A stretch of DNA of 64,000 nucleotides from Rathayibacter rathayi (lineage in GTDB: Bacteria > Actinomycetota > Actinomycetes > Actinomycetales > Microbacteriaceae). Position 1 is the stretch's first letter. Each line of letters starts with the position of its first letter. Below are positions 36,087-47,739 of the stretch, piece after piece. The DNA lies in NCBI RefSeq assembly GCF_004011095.1, contig NZ_CP028129.1, positions 496,001 through 560,000 on the forward strand, given 5' to 3'. Both the position numbers and the translations under genes were made by a program. The notes under the pieces were generated by a model that was given only the letters and a program-made list of their open reading frames with translations, searched no databases and was not told the DNA's origin.

Positions 36087-37097
36087 ATGACCACCGGCGG
36101 AGCCAACGACCGTCTTTCGAAGAACGTGCGACGAGAGGCCGCCCGAGAGAAGGCGCGTCGCCTGCGCGAGCAGCAGAAGCGCCGCGATCGTGTGAGCCGC
36201 TTCGCCCTGCAGGGGGGCCTCGCGGTCGTCGTCATCGCGATCGTCGCGATCGTCGTGTTTGCTGTGACGTCCAGCATCCGTCCCGCAGGACCTGGCCCGG
36301 CGAACATGGCCAGCGACGGCGTGGTCATCGGCGAGAACATGGTCGCCCAGACGAGCCCGCCCGTCGCGGCCGACGCAACGCCGACGCCGAGTGTCTCCGA
36401 CACCTCCACCGGCACCGTCGACATCCGCGTCTACCTCGACTACCTCTGCCCTTACTGCGGTCAGTTCGAGATGACCAACGGCGACCAGATCAAGGAGTGG
36501 GTGACCAGCGGAGCGGCCACGGTCGAGATCCACCCGATCGCCATCCTCACCACCCGCTCCAATGGCACCAAGTACTCTGAGCGCTCGGCGAATGCGGCGG
36601 CCTGTGTCGCCGACAGCTCGCCGAACTCCTTCTTCGGCTTCAATTCGCTGCTGTTCGCCAATCAGCCGAAGGAAGGGACCGACGGACTCTCCAACGCTCA
36701 GCTGAAGGACTACGCGGCGCAGGCTGGAGTGGAGGACGCGGCGAGCGTGAACAGCTGCATCGACGACCAGAGCTTCGTGAGCTGGGTCCGTTCCGCGACC
36801 GAGCGCGCCACCGCCGGTCCCTTGCCCGGAACCGACATTCCCGCCGTCACCGCCACTCCGATGGTGCTCGTTAACGGCAAGGCCTACTCCGGCTCGCTGT
36901 CCGATCCGGACGCGTTCAGCTCGTTCGTGCTGTCGGCCGCTGCCGACTCCTACTCGTCGGCGACGCCTGGCCCGTCCTCCGACAGCCCCGCGCCGAGCGA
37001 GACTCCTGCGTCCGGCGAGACTCCTGCGTCCGGCGAGGATCCGGTGTCGACGGAGGCGCCCGCGTCCCCCGAGTCGACCCCGCCCGCCGCGGGCTGA
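36087..37097 (+). CDS. Membrane-anchored DsbA-family thioredoxin-fold protein
   Basis: A 336-residue protein with a charged cytoplasmic N-terminus (residues 1-45), one membrane helix (GGLAVVVIAIVAIVVFAVTS) and an extracytoplasmic DsbA/DSBA-like domain. The redox motif CPYC lies in YLDYLCPYCGQFEM, and the cis-proline loop ATPMVLVNGK follows near residue 255. A low-complexity tail of Ser/Pro/Thr with a repeated unit ETPASGETPASGE ends the protein. It probably folds or repairs exported proteins. ATG 36087 was chosen because it directly precedes the charged N-terminal segment and membrane helix; the DNA farther upstream is intergenic. Confidence 0.85.
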   Translation: MTTGGANDRLSKNVRREAAREKARRLREQQKRRDRVSRFALQGGLAVVVIAIVAIVVFAVTSSIRPAGPGPANMASDGVVIGENMVAQTSPPVAADATPTPSVSDTSTGTVDIRVYLDYLCPYCGQFEMTNGDQIKEWVTSGAATVEIHPIAILTTRSNGTKYSERSANAAACVADSSPNSFFGFNSLLFANQPKEGTDGLSNAQLKDYAAQAGVEDAASVNSCIDDQSFVSWVRSATERATAGPLPGTDIPAVTATPMVLVNGKAYSGSLSDPDAFSSFVLSAAADSYSSATPGPSSDSPAPSETPASGETPASGEDPVSTEAPASPESTPPAAG

Positions 37098-37125
37098 GCG
37101 CCGCCGCCGCGGGCTGAGCATCACA

Positions 37126-37164
37126 GTGAAGGCCCCGCCCGCATCGAGCGGTCGGGGCCTTCAC
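37126..37164 (+). terminator. Terminator after the DsbA-like gene
   Basis: GTGAAGGCCCCG at 37126-37137 pairs with CGGGGCCTTCAC at 37153-37164. Just before it an 18-base stretch containing the gene's own stop (GCCGCGGGCTGAGC) is duplicated, giving two successive TGA codons. Confidence 0.65.
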
Positions 37165-37172
37165 TGTTCCTG

Positions 37173-37245
37173 AGCCGACGACGGGACTTGAACCCGTAAC
37201 CGCCCGATTACAAGTCGGGTGCGCTACCAGTTGCGCCACGTCGGC
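37173..37245 (-). tRNA. tRNA-Thr, anticodon TGT
   Basis: The complement folds into a standard cloverleaf: acceptor stem GCCGACG/CGTCGGC, a D-arm, anticodon stem CCCGA/TCGGG with loop CTTGTAA (anticodon TGT) and the T-loop GTTCAAG. CCA is not encoded. It sits alone between the DsbA-like and nitroreductase genes. Confidence 0.93.
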
Positions 37246-37331
37246 AGTCGCGCTCACGCGCACGGATACCCTACCGCGGCCCCCGGACCCGCCGAGGTCC
37301 CGGCCCAAGGGAGGTCAGGGTTCGAGGACGC

Positions 37332-37883
37332 TCAGGGTTCGAGGACGCTGAGGTGCCGCTCGGCGGAAGTGGGGCGCTTGGGTCCGCCGATCTTGCCGTC
37401 GGGCCGGCCGACGTAGAGCCAGCCGAGCAGCTCCTCGCCCTTCTCCAGGCGGTGCGCCTTCCGCACGGCTGTGGCGCGGGTGTACGAGCCGGTGCGCCAG
37501 AAGACGCCCCAGCCCGCTTCGTCCAGCAGCAGGCTCAGGAGGTGAGCGACGCCGGAGGCGACGGCCTCCTGCTCCCACGCCGGCACCTTCGACTTCTTAA
37601 CGCTGACCACAATGGCCAGAAGCAGGGAGGCACGGTGGGTCTTCTCGATGTAGTGACGCGCGTCCTTCTTCGCTCCCGAGGCGACAGCGAAGCTACGGCC
37701 AACCCGGTCGCGAGCGGCACCCCGGATCTCGATGACCCGCCAGGGTCGCAGCGAACTGTGGTCGGCGAGGCGTGACGCCGCCGAAACGAACGCCGCGATC
37801 TCGTCGTGCCCCGGAGCCTCCGGCGTCACCTTCGAGCGTGATCGACGCGCGAGGACGGCCTCGAGCACGGGGGAGGAGGACAT
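37332..37883 (-). CDS. Nitroreductase-family FMN oxidoreductase
   Basis: A 183-residue protein of the nitroreductase superfamily. The FMN-phosphate segment reads VLARRSRSKVTPEAPGHDEI, then SSLRPWRVIEIRGAARD and the C-terminal half RKAHRLEKGEELLGWLYVG. FMN-dependent reduction of nitro compounds or quinones is the family role, and the natural substrate is unknown. ATG 37883 starts two bases after the msrB stop, so the two are likely co-transcribed, which fits a link to redox defence. Confidence 0.83.
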   Translation of the reverse strand: MSSSPVLEAVLARRSRSKVTPEAPGHDEIAAFVSAASRLADHSSLRPWRVIEIRGAARDRVGRSFAVASGAKKDARHYIEKTHRASLLLAIVVSVKKSKVPAWEQEAVASGVAHLLSLLLDEAGWGVFWRTGSYTRATAVRKAHRLEKGEELLGWLYVGRPDGKIGGPKRPTSAERHLSVLEP

Positions 37884-37885
37884 GC

Positions 37886-38293
37886 TCACTCGCCCTCGGC
37901 CTGGAAGTTCAGGGCGATCGAGTTCATGCAGTAGCGGTCGCCGGTGGGCGTGCCGAATCCGTCGGGGAACACATGGCCCAGGTGGGAGCCGCAGTTCGCG
38001 CACCGGACCTCCGTGCGGACCATGCCGAGGGTGCTGTCCTCGATCAGCTGGACCGCGTCGGGGTTCACCGACTCGTAGAAGCTCGGCCAGCCGCAGCCGG
38101 AGTCGAACTTGGTGCCGCTCTTGAAAAGCTCGGCATCACACGCGGCGCAGGTGTAAAGACCGGAACGGTGCTCGTCGAGCAGCTCGCCGGTCCAGGGGCG
38201 CTCGGTGGCCGCTTCGCGCAGGACCGCGTACTGCTCGCGGTCGAGCTCGTCGCGCCACTCGGCGTCGGTCTTGTTCACGGAATACGACGACAT
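37886..38293 (-). CDS. msrB: Peptide-methionine (R)-S-oxide reductase MsrB
   Basis: Repairs oxidised methionine. The 135-residue protein has two zinc CxxC pairs (YTCAACDAELF and VRCANCGSHLGHVF), the FDSGCGWPSFYESV motif and the catalytic cysteine in RYCMNSIALNF near the C-terminus. The start ATG 38293 gives the usual family length. Confidence 0.96.
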   Translation of the reverse strand: MSSYSVNKTDAEWRDELDREQYAVLREAATERPWTGELLDEHRSGLYTCAACDAELFKSGTKFDSGCGWPSFYESVNPDAVQLIEDSTLGMVRTEVRCANCGSHLGHVFPDGFGTPTGDRYCMNSIALNFQAEGE

Positions 38294-38485
38294 GGGTCTC
38301 CCTTGGAATCCTCGCCAGTGTACGGGGGCGGTCCTGCCCTCCTCCTGATCCAACCCCCGGCGCTGTGGGTGCATTCCACCTCGGGGGGCTCAGTGCAGAA
38401 GACTCCCGAGCGCGGCGCCGCAACACACTCGATCCGGATCGGAGCGCCTCCACGGCGGTGACCGCACACTCCTTACCCTGGGGAG

Positions 38486-38767
38486 ATGAGCAGGACGACG
38501 GATTCGGATCCAGGCACCGGTCTGGCCGAGCGCGACCTCCGGGTGCTCGCATTCGAGCGTGAGTGGACGACCCGATCAGGCGATAAGGACGACGCTATCC
38601 GCTCCCAGTTCGGCCTTTCGGCCGCCCGCTACTATCAGGTGCTCAGCGCAGTGCTCGCCTCTCCGGCCGCTCTTGCGCACGACCCGATGCTCGTCACCCG
38701 GCTGCAGCGCATCCGCGACCAGCGCACCGGCGCCCGCGCCGCGCGACGCCTCGGGCGCCTCGAGTAG
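38486..38767 (+). CDS. DUF3263 family protein
   Basis: A 93-residue actinobacterial protein with the family segment LAFEREWTTRSGDKDDAIRS and LSAARYYQVLSAVLA, predicted helical, possibly a small DNA-binding helix-turn-helix. It is almost always followed by a LytR_C gene, as here. Its function is unknown. Confidence 0.82.
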   Translation: MSRTTDSDPGTGLAERDLRVLAFEREWTTRSGDKDDAIRSQFGLSAARYYQVLSAVLASPAALAHDPMLVTRLQRIRDQRTGARAARRLGRLE

Positions 38768-38811
38768 ACGAGCTACTCGAGACCACCAACGGAAGGCCGG
38801 CCGTACCACCG

Positions 38812-39354
38812 ATGTCGAACACCAAACCGCGCGACCGCTTCGACGAGATCCCGGCGACGGAGACGCGCGTCGGCGCTCATCGTCGCCCGCCGGCCCCGCA
38901 CGCGCGAGCCGTCGCCCTCGCCTGGGCGGCTCTCGCGACCGGTGTGATCGTGCTCCTGGGATTCATCGGGCTGCTGGTCATTGACGACCGGGTGCAGTTC
39001 ACCGATGTCTTCACCCCTCCGAGCGCGTCCGCCGAGGCCACCCCGACCGTGGCAGCCACCATCGCCCCCGACCTCCCCGTCGCTGTTCTGAACGGTACGG
39101 TCGCCGTCGGGCTCGCGGCCGGCGCCGGAAAGGCTCTGACGTCTGCGGGCTGGAGGGTCTCGAACATCGCGAATGCGAACACCGAGGACTTCAAGACGAC
39201 GACGGTCTACTACACCGATCCCGCCCTCGAGGGAGCGTCCCGCGGGATCGTCGACTCGCTGGGCACAGGTACCGTCCTGCTCTCGCAGGACTTCGCTGAG
39301 ACAGGCGCCGTCGTCGTGGTGCTCGGGGCCGATTTCGCCGCCGCACAGGGCTGA
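38812..39354 (+). CDS. Membrane-anchored LytR_C domain protein
   Basis: A 180-residue protein: cytoplasmic N-terminus, one membrane helix (ATGVIVLLGFIGLLVI, about residues 43-58), then a LytR C-terminal domain beginning LPVAVLNGTVAVGLAAGAGK and ending VVVLGADFAA. The domain is found in cell-envelope proteins. The order DUF3263-LytR_C-CspA-GroEL is a conserved actinobacterial neighbourhood. Confidence 0.82.
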   Translation: MSNTKPRDRFDEIPATETRVGAHRRPPAPHARAVALAWAALATGVIVLLGFIGLLVIDDRVQFTDVFTPPSASAEATPTVAATIAPDLPVAVLNGTVAVGLAAGAGKALTSAGWRVSNIANANTEDFKTTTVYYTDPALEGASRGIVDSLGTGTVLLSQDFAETGAVVVVLGADFAAAQG

Positions 39355-39466
39355 TCCGCTCCCTCTGTTACGAGCACGTTTCCTCCGTGTTGAATCCCGG
39401 GCAACTCTTTCCTCCGGGGTGCCTTCGGGTCGGTCAGGGCGGCGATTGTCGGATTAGTATTCCTGA

Positions 39467-41527
<2,061 letters not shown>

Positions 41528-41546
41528 GTCCAGACCCCACCACGCA

Positions 41547-41577
41547 GAAGGCGGTTCCCCTCCGGGGGAGCCGCCTT
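41547..41577 (+). terminator. groEL terminator hairpin
   Basis: GAAGGCGG-TTCCCC pairs with GGGGGA-GCCGCCTTC around a three-base loop, 20 bases after the groEL stop. Two CGAGCCG half repeats follow (about 41588-41632). Confidence 0.75.
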
Positions 41578-41633
41578 CGGCGTTTCCGCGAGCCGGACGT
41601 TGCTGCGAGCCGGAGGCGGGATGACGAGCCGGG

Positions 41634-43286
41634 TCAGACGGAGGCGGGAGAGGTCTCGCCGTTCTGACCGACCGTCAGCAGCGGCAGGGCCACGCGGAAG
41701 GTCGCGCCTCCGCCCGGCGTCTCGACGACGTCGACGCGGCCCTTGTGCGCGGCCACGATCGACGACACGATGGCCAGGCCCAGGCCGCTGCCGCCGGTCT
41801 CCCGGGCCCGTGAGGTGTCCGCGCGCCAGAAGCGCTGGAAGATCTTCTCGCGGATCTGCGGCGGGATGCCCTCGCCGTGGTCGATCACCTCGAGGAGCGC
41901 GAGGCGCCGTGAGCGGTCGACTGCGACGCCGATCTCGATCGGAGTGTCCTCGGGCGTGTAACGGACCGCGTTGCCGATCAGGTTGGTGAGGACCTGGCGG
42001 ATCTTGTTCTCCTCGGCCATCACCATCGCGGGAACACCCGGCTCTTCGGGGGGTGCTGCGATGCCGGCGGCGATCTCCTCGGCGTTGACCCGGCGCGGGC
42101 GACGACGGAAGCGCGCGAGCCGCGCTCCGGCCGCCGCGATCGGTCCGGTGAGGCCCGGGTTCGTCAGCTCCATCGTCTGTGCGGCGGAGGCACCGGCCTC
42201 GACGGACTCGAGTGCAGGGGTCTCGGCCGGGGTGTCATCGCGAGTCTCGACGCCGAAGTTGCGATCGGGCCACGAGGCCATCGCATCCATCGCTGCATCG
42301 CGCGCGAGGGGCATCAAATCGACCGGAGCGAGCGCGAGCGGCTTCGTCTCGTCGAGGCGGGCGAGCTCGAGCAGGTCCTCGACGAGGCCGCCCATGCGGA
42401 TCGCCTCCTTCTCGATCCGCTCCATCGCCTGGCCGACGGCCTCGGGGGTCTGCAGCGCGCCCATGCGGTACAGCTCGGCGTAGCCGCGGACCGACACGAG
42501 AGGAGTCCGCAGCTCGTGGCTCGCGTCGCCGACGAAGCGACGCATCTGGTCGATGGTGCGGGCGCGATCGCGGAAGGCTGAGTCGATCCGCCCGAGCATG
42601 GCATTAAGAGAGCGGTTGAGGCGCCCGACCTCGGTATTGGGCGTCGTGCCGTCCAGGCGCTGGCTGAAATCGCCGTCGGCAATGGCGGCCGCCGTCTGCT
42701 CGACCTCGCGGAGCGGGGCGAAGGTGGTTGTCACGAGGAGGCGCGTGAGGAGAGCGCCGATCACGACGATGGCTACTCCGAAGCCGAGGAAGATCGTGAG
42801 GTAGATCGTCATGATGTTGTCGACGCTTCGAGTCGAGACGGCCAACAGGAGCGTCTGGTACTCGGCGCCCCTCGTGAATACCGTGGACATGACGTGGTAT
42901 TCGACCTTGCCGTTGGAACTCCAGATCTCCATCGGCTTGTCGCCGCCTTGAAGGGCCTGCTCGAGCGTGAACGTCTCCGGGAAGGCGGGGTCGGCGGCGC
43001 TGGAAGCATTCGTGTTGTTCAGAGCGCCGTACTGGTCGTACACGGCGCCGAAATCGGCCTTGGAGTCGTCGATCGCGGCGAGGTCGCGGACAGAGAGTTC
43101 GCTCGCGGTCCTCTGCACCTGGTCGGCCAGCTGCGCGTCGAGTTGTGCGACGAGTTGGGGCTTGAGCATTGTCATCGTGCCGACGCCGGAGACGAGAAGC
43201 CCCAGTGTCAGCAGGAGGACAGTGACGGCAGTGATCTTCGTCCGCAGGGAGATAGAGTTCCACCGCTCGGCCAGACCCTGGTGCAT
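41634..43286 (-). CDS. PhoR/TrcS-like sensor histidine kinase with an ATPase-domain insertion
   Basis: A 550-residue membrane kinase: helix 1 at about residues 18-40, an extracytoplasmic sensor to about 155, helix 2 (MTIYLTIFLGFGVAIVVIGA), HAMP domain, H-box FVGDASHELRTPLVS and the ATPase boxes NLIGNAVRYTP, DHGEGIPPQIREKIFQRFWR and GSGLGLAIV. Between the X-region and the N-box lies an extra stretch of roughly 80 residues rich in Ala/Pro/Glu/Arg (from DDTPAETPALESV to EEPGVPAM), not usual for this family. The cognate regulator is encoded just upstream. Confidence 0.87.
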   Translation of the reverse strand: MHQGLAERWNSISLRTKITAVTVLLLTLGLLVSGVGTMTMLKPQLVAQLDAQLADQVQRTASELSVRDLAAIDDSKADFGAVYDQYGALNNTNASSAADPAFPETFTLEQALQGGDKPMEIWSSNGKVEYHVMSTVFTRGAEYQTLLLAVSTRSVDNIMTIYLTIFLGFGVAIVVIGALLTRLLVTTTFAPLREVEQTAAAIADGDFSQRLDGTTPNTEVGRLNRSLNAMLGRIDSAFRDRARTIDQMRRFVGDASHELRTPLVSVRGYAELYRMGALQTPEAVGQAMERIEKEAIRMGGLVEDLLELARLDETKPLALAPVDLMPLARDAAMDAMASWPDRNFGVETRDDTPAETPALESVEAGASAAQTMELTNPGLTGPIAAAGARLARFRRRPRRVNAEEIAAGIAAPPEEPGVPAMVMAEENKIRQVLTNLIGNAVRYTPEDTPIEIGVAVDRSRRLALLEVIDHGEGIPPQIREKIFQRFWRADTSRARETGGSGLGLAIVSSIVAAHKGRVDVVETPGGGATFRVALPLLTVGQNGETSPASV

Positions 43287-43356
43287 GGCGGTGGAACTCC
43301 CTCGAGGATCGGCGACGCCACGCCTCCAAGGGAGACGGACGCCGAAGCGGCGGAGG

Positions 43357-44046
43357 CTAAGCCTTCGCGACCTTCAGCATGTATCCGAATCCTCGCTTGG
43401 TCTGGATGAGCGATTCCTCCGAATGCGTATCGAGCTTACGTCGAAGGTAGGAGATGTAGGACTCGACAATGCCCGCATCGCCGTTGAAGTCGTATTCCCA
43501 GACATGGTCGAGGATCTGCGCCTTACTGAGCACTCGGTTGGGGTTGAGCATCAGGTAGCGCAGCAGCTTGAACTCAGTGGGGCTGAGCTCGACCGGCTCG
43601 TCGCCGACGAGGACCTCATGGGTGTCCTGATCCATCGTCAGCTCACCGGCGCGGATGACCGCGTCCTCTTCAGCGTGCATGGTGCGGCGGAGGATCGCCT
43701 TGATCCGCGCGACGATCTCGTCCAGGCTGAATGGCTTCGTGACGTAGTCGTCACCGCCCACAGTGAGGCCCGTGATCTTGTCCTCGGTGTCGTCCTTCGC
43801 CGTGAGGAAGAGGATGGGGGAGGTGTACCCGGCCGAACGGAGGCGCTTGGTCACGCCGAAGCCGTTCATGTCGGGGAGCATGACGTCGAGAATGATCAGG
43901 TCCGGCTCCTCCTCGAGGACCGCGGAGATCGCCTGGGCGCCATTGCCGACCGCGCGCACGGCAAAACCTGCGAAGCGAAGGCTCGTGGTGAGCAGGTCTC
44001 TGATGTTGGGCTCGTCGTCGACGATGAGAATGCGAGGTCCGTCCAT
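43357..44046 (-). CDS. PhoP/TrcR-like OmpR-family response regulator
   Basis: A 229-residue regulator. The receiver has VDDEPN, the phospho-site aspartate in LIILDVMLPDMNGFG and the lysine in YVTKPFSLDE. The winged helix includes LDHVWEYDFNGDAGIVESYI and ends RGFGYMLKVAKA. This wording of the wing is typical of actinobacterial PhoP/TrcR/TcrA regulators. It is transcribed with the downstream kinase, 70 bases apart. Confidence 0.87.
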   Translation of the reverse strand: MDGPRILIVDDEPNIRDLLTTSLRFAGFAVRAVGNGAQAISAVLEEEPDLIILDVMLPDMNGFGVTKRLRSAGYTSPILFLTAKDDTEDKITGLTVGGDDYVTKPFSLDEIVARIKAILRRTMHAEEDAVIRAGELTMDQDTHEVLVGDEPVELSPTEFKLLRYLMLNPNRVLSKAQILDHVWEYDFNGDAGIVESYISYLRRKLDTHSEESLIQTKRGFGYMLKVAKA

Positions 44047-44135
44047 GCAGGACAGTATCTGGCCGTCGTCTGTGCGGAGTCTGGGAAGCGGTTGGCCGGG
44101 CGCTCGATGCGCGCCTCACGGCACCAGAATGCGGG

Positions 44136-44387
44136 TCAGGACTGCTGGCGCCGGCGTCGGACGCCGGCGATGAGCACTCCGATCATCAACAGGATCGCGA
44201 GGGGGAGGCCCATGAGGGGGAGTGCGATCACGAAGCTCCACAGCGGACCGGCGTAGTTACGCACGCCGAACGCTGGCGCCAGGAGGACCGCGAGGAAAGC
44301 GAGCACCGAGACGACGATGATCGCGATGAACATGAAGGCGAGTGTGCGCTCCGCGCGTCCGATGCCCGCCGGCTCCTGTGGCTTCAT
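44136..44387 (-). CDS. Small two-helix membrane protein
   Basis: An 83-residue protein with two membrane segments (FMFIAIIVVSVLAFLAVLLA and FVIALPLMGLPLAILLMIGV) and a basic tail RRRRQQS. A conserved hypothetical type in Microbacteriaceae near cold-shock and DUF3027 genes. No function is known. Confidence 0.7.
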   Translation of the reverse strand: MKPQEPAGIGRAERTLAFMFIAIIVVSVLAFLAVLLAPAFGVRNYAGPLWSFVIALPLMGLPLAILLMIGVLIAGVRRRRQQS

Positions 44388-44453
44388 CCGTCAAGGATAG
44401 GGCGGGCCCGGTCGACTAAACTGATGGCTGCTTCATTTCCAGGAGGGGTCTGC

Positions 44454-44834
44454 ATGCCTACCGGCAAGGTCAAGTTCTACGACGAGGAGAAGGGCTTCGG
44501 CTTCATCAGCACCGATGAGGGCCAGGAGGTCTTCCTGCATGCGTCCGCGCTGCCCGCCGGAACCGCGGTGAAGGCCGGTGCCCGACTCGAGTTCGGCATC
44601 GCCGACGGGAAGCGGGGACCGCAGGCGCTCTCGGCGCGCGTCGTCGACGCCCCGCCGAGCCTGGTGAAGCTCAACCGCAAGTCCGCGGACGACATGTCCG
44701 TGATCGTGGAGGACACGGTCAAGTTGCTTGACGGGATCGGCGCCGGCCTCAAGCGCGGCCGCTATCCCGACAAGGCGCACGGACGAACGATCGCGGCGCT
44801 TCTGCGCCGAGTTGCGGATGAGCTGGATGCCTGA
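44454..44834 (+). CDS. Cold-shock-domain protein with helical C-terminal extension
   Basis: A 126-residue protein. The cold-shock domain occupies residues 1-65 with KGFGFIST and VFLHASAL. The remaining 60 residues are predicted helical and not part of CspA. AGGAGGGG precedes ATG 44454. The order CspA-like / DUF3027 is conserved across actinobacteria. It overlaps the next gene slightly. Confidence 0.9.
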   Translation: MPTGKVKFYDEEKGFGFISTDEGQEVFLHASALPAGTAVKAGARLEFGIADGKRGPQALSARVVDAPPSLVKLNRKSADDMSVIVEDTVKLLDGIGAGLKRGRYPDKAHGRTIAALLRRVADELDA

Positions 44835-45576
44835 CGCCGACGACACGACCGCCGAGCGCGGACCGATCGAGGCGACCGAGGTGGATGCTCCGGTCGAGGA
44901 GCAGGCTTCCGTGGGGGATCCGGTCGCCCTCGAGGAGGAGGACCTTGTCGAGGACGTTCCCGAACTCGTCTTCGAGGCGGATCCGGTGCTTGCAGCGGCG
45001 CTGGACGTGGCGCGGACCTCTCTCGCCGAGATCGCTCCCGCCGGGACCATCGGAGAGCTGGTGACGACTCTGGTGCAGGGCGAGCACATCGTGTCGTTGC
45101 AGTTCGCCAACCTCATGCGCGGGTATCCGGGCTGGCTGTGGACGGCCACGCTGTCTCGGATCGACGAAACCGAGGACGTCACGGTGCTCGAGGTTGAGCT
45201 GCTGCCCGGCGAGGGCGCGGTTCTCGCTCCGGATTGGGTGCCGTGGACGGTGCGTCTCGCCGATTACCACGCCGCGCAGGACACGCTCGGCGAGGAGGTC
45301 GAGGACGCGGACGACGACGACCTCGACGACGAGCCCGACCTCGACGACGACTCCGATGACGACGATGCGGACGACTACTCCGACGAGGCTCCGGACGAGG
45401 ACGACTCCGATGACTCCGACGATCCCGCGGTGGACGAGCTCGACGACGACGGCTCCGACGACGACCCGGAGGAGGACGACTCCGTCGACGACGGCGCCGA
45501 GCAGGACGACACCTCCGGCGACGAGCCCGAAGCGGCTCCCGCTCCGTCCGCGCGTCGACGACGCCGCCGACGCTGA
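44827..45576 (+). CDS. DUF3027 family protein with a long acidic tail
   Basis: About 249 residues. The DUF3027 core covers DPVLAAALDVARTSLAEI to VPWTVRLADYHAAQ (about residues 52-155), with an aromatic-rich LMRGYPGWLWTATLSRI. The last third is almost entirely Asp/Glu/Ser and ends in a basic patch RRRRRR. The start could be ATG 44818 or 44827. The function is unknown; such an acidic tail suggests interaction with a nucleic-acid-binding partner. Confidence 0.8.
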   Translation: MPDADDTTAERGPIEATEVDAPVEEQASVGDPVALEEEDLVEDVPELVFEADPVLAAALDVARTSLAEIAPAGTIGELVTTLVQGEHIVSLQFANLMRGYPGWLWTATLSRIDETEDVTVLEVELLPGEGAVLAPDWVPWTVRLADYHAAQDTLGEEVEDADDDDLDDEPDLDDDSDDDDADDYSDEAPDEDDSDDSDDPAVDELDDDGSDDDPEEDDSVDDGAEQDDTSGDEPEAAPAPSARRRRRRR

Positions 45577-45595
45577 TCCGTCCGGCACCGCTCGA

Positions 45596-46196
45596 TGAGT
45601 ATCGACTCCGACACCCGCATCACCTACCCCGACGGCTCCATGCGCTCCTCCGGCACGGCTCGGCACTGCGGGGTGGAGCTTCGTCGTCGTGCACGTTGAC
45701 GACGACGACGCCTCCTCGCTCGTCGTCGGAGACGAGATCGCGGTGGAGGTCGACGCGGAGCAGCGGCGGCAGCTCTCACGCGGTCACACCGCGTGCCACC
45801 TCGCATCGCTCGCCCTGGCCTCGCCCTGGCCTCGTTCTGGCCTCGTTCTGGGCGAAGCCGACCCGCACCGACGCACTCGGCAGCCCTGACGTCGACCAGA
45901 CGGCGATTCAGACCTCGCGGATCGGGAAGTCTAGCGCCACCGACCTCTACCGCCTCGGCAAGTCCCTCCGCCGCAGTGGTACGGACACCGTGCGGCTGCG
46001 GGCGGAGGTCGCCGAGGTGCACGATCGGATCGAGGCGCAGCTCGCCGAGTGGATCGCCTCGGGCGCGGTGGTGCGCATCGAGCGCGAGGACGACCTCCTC
46101 AGCACCCGGCGGACCTGGCGATGCGCGCCCCCCACCGGGGACACGGCGATCGCCTGCGGCGGCACGGCCCCGCGGATGGAGGCGGCCGCGCTCTAG
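45596..46196 (+). pseudogene. Frameshifted AlaX-like tRNA-editing protein gene
   Basis: Pieces of one threonyl/alanyl-tRNA-synthetase SAD-type protein lie in different frames: MSIDSDTRITYPDGSMRSSG (45596-), then VVGDEIAVEVDAEQRRQLSR with GHTACHLASLAL (zinc-site start, about 45730-45810), then FWAKPTRTDALG and DLYRLGKSLRRSG to AIACGGTAPR (third frame). ACGGT is the second zinc site of this family, here with Ala where His is expected. One shift falls inside four tandem 11-base units at 45810-45853. At least two frameshifts and a changed metal residue argue for a dead gene. Confidence 0.72.
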
Positions 46197-46197
46197 C

Positions 46198-46280
46198 TGC
46201 GGCTATAGCGTCGGTTGCGGCTTTAGCGTCGGGTGCGGCTTTAGCGTCGGGTGCGGCTTTAGCGTCGGGTGCGGCTGTAG
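46198..46280. repeat. 18-base tandem repeat at the end of the DUF2530 gene
   Basis: Unit TGCGGCTTTAGCGTCGGG occurs three times exactly (46216-46269), once with two changes (46198-46215) and once partially (46270-46280). Each full unit contains the complement of a stop codon, so only the innermost ends the DUF2530 gene. The others are duplicated 3' ends. Confidence 0.85.
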
Positions 46281-46486
46281 AACAGTCCGATCGTGCCGAG
46301 GATCAGTCCGATCACGATGGTCGAGAGCGCGACCGGCTCGACGACGACTCCGACCGCGGCTGACACGAGTGCGGCGACGAGGGCGCTCGCCCAGGCGAGG
46401 CAGCCGACGAGCAACGCTGTCGTGTCGTTGCTCGCGGCGGCCGGCGGGCTGGGCCGCCGCTCCTGCTCCCGCAGCCAGAGCCGCAT
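46259..46486 (-). CDS. DUF2530 small membrane protein
   Basis: A 75-residue protein with two membrane helices (LLVGCLAWASALVAALVSAA and LSTIVIGLILGTIGLFY) and a basic tail. It follows serC with an eight-base gap, the conserved actinobacterial arrangement. Its stop codon lies inside an 18-base tandem repeat. Confidence 0.75.
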   Translation of the reverse strand: MRLWLREQERRPSPPAAASNDTTALLVGCLAWASALVAALVSAAVGVVVEPVALSTIVIGLILGTIGLFYSRTRR

Positions 46487-46494
46487 CTCGGGCC

Positions 46495-47616
<1,122 letters not shown>

Positions 47617-47739
47617 TTAATACTAGGGTTCCCGGCCCGCACACCTCCTCCGAGCGACGGAGGCCTGCGTCGTGCCGCAGCGCCGATGCTGTGGCACGAC
47701 GCCTACTAGGGTGGAGCGCGCCGAGACGGGAAGGCTGAG

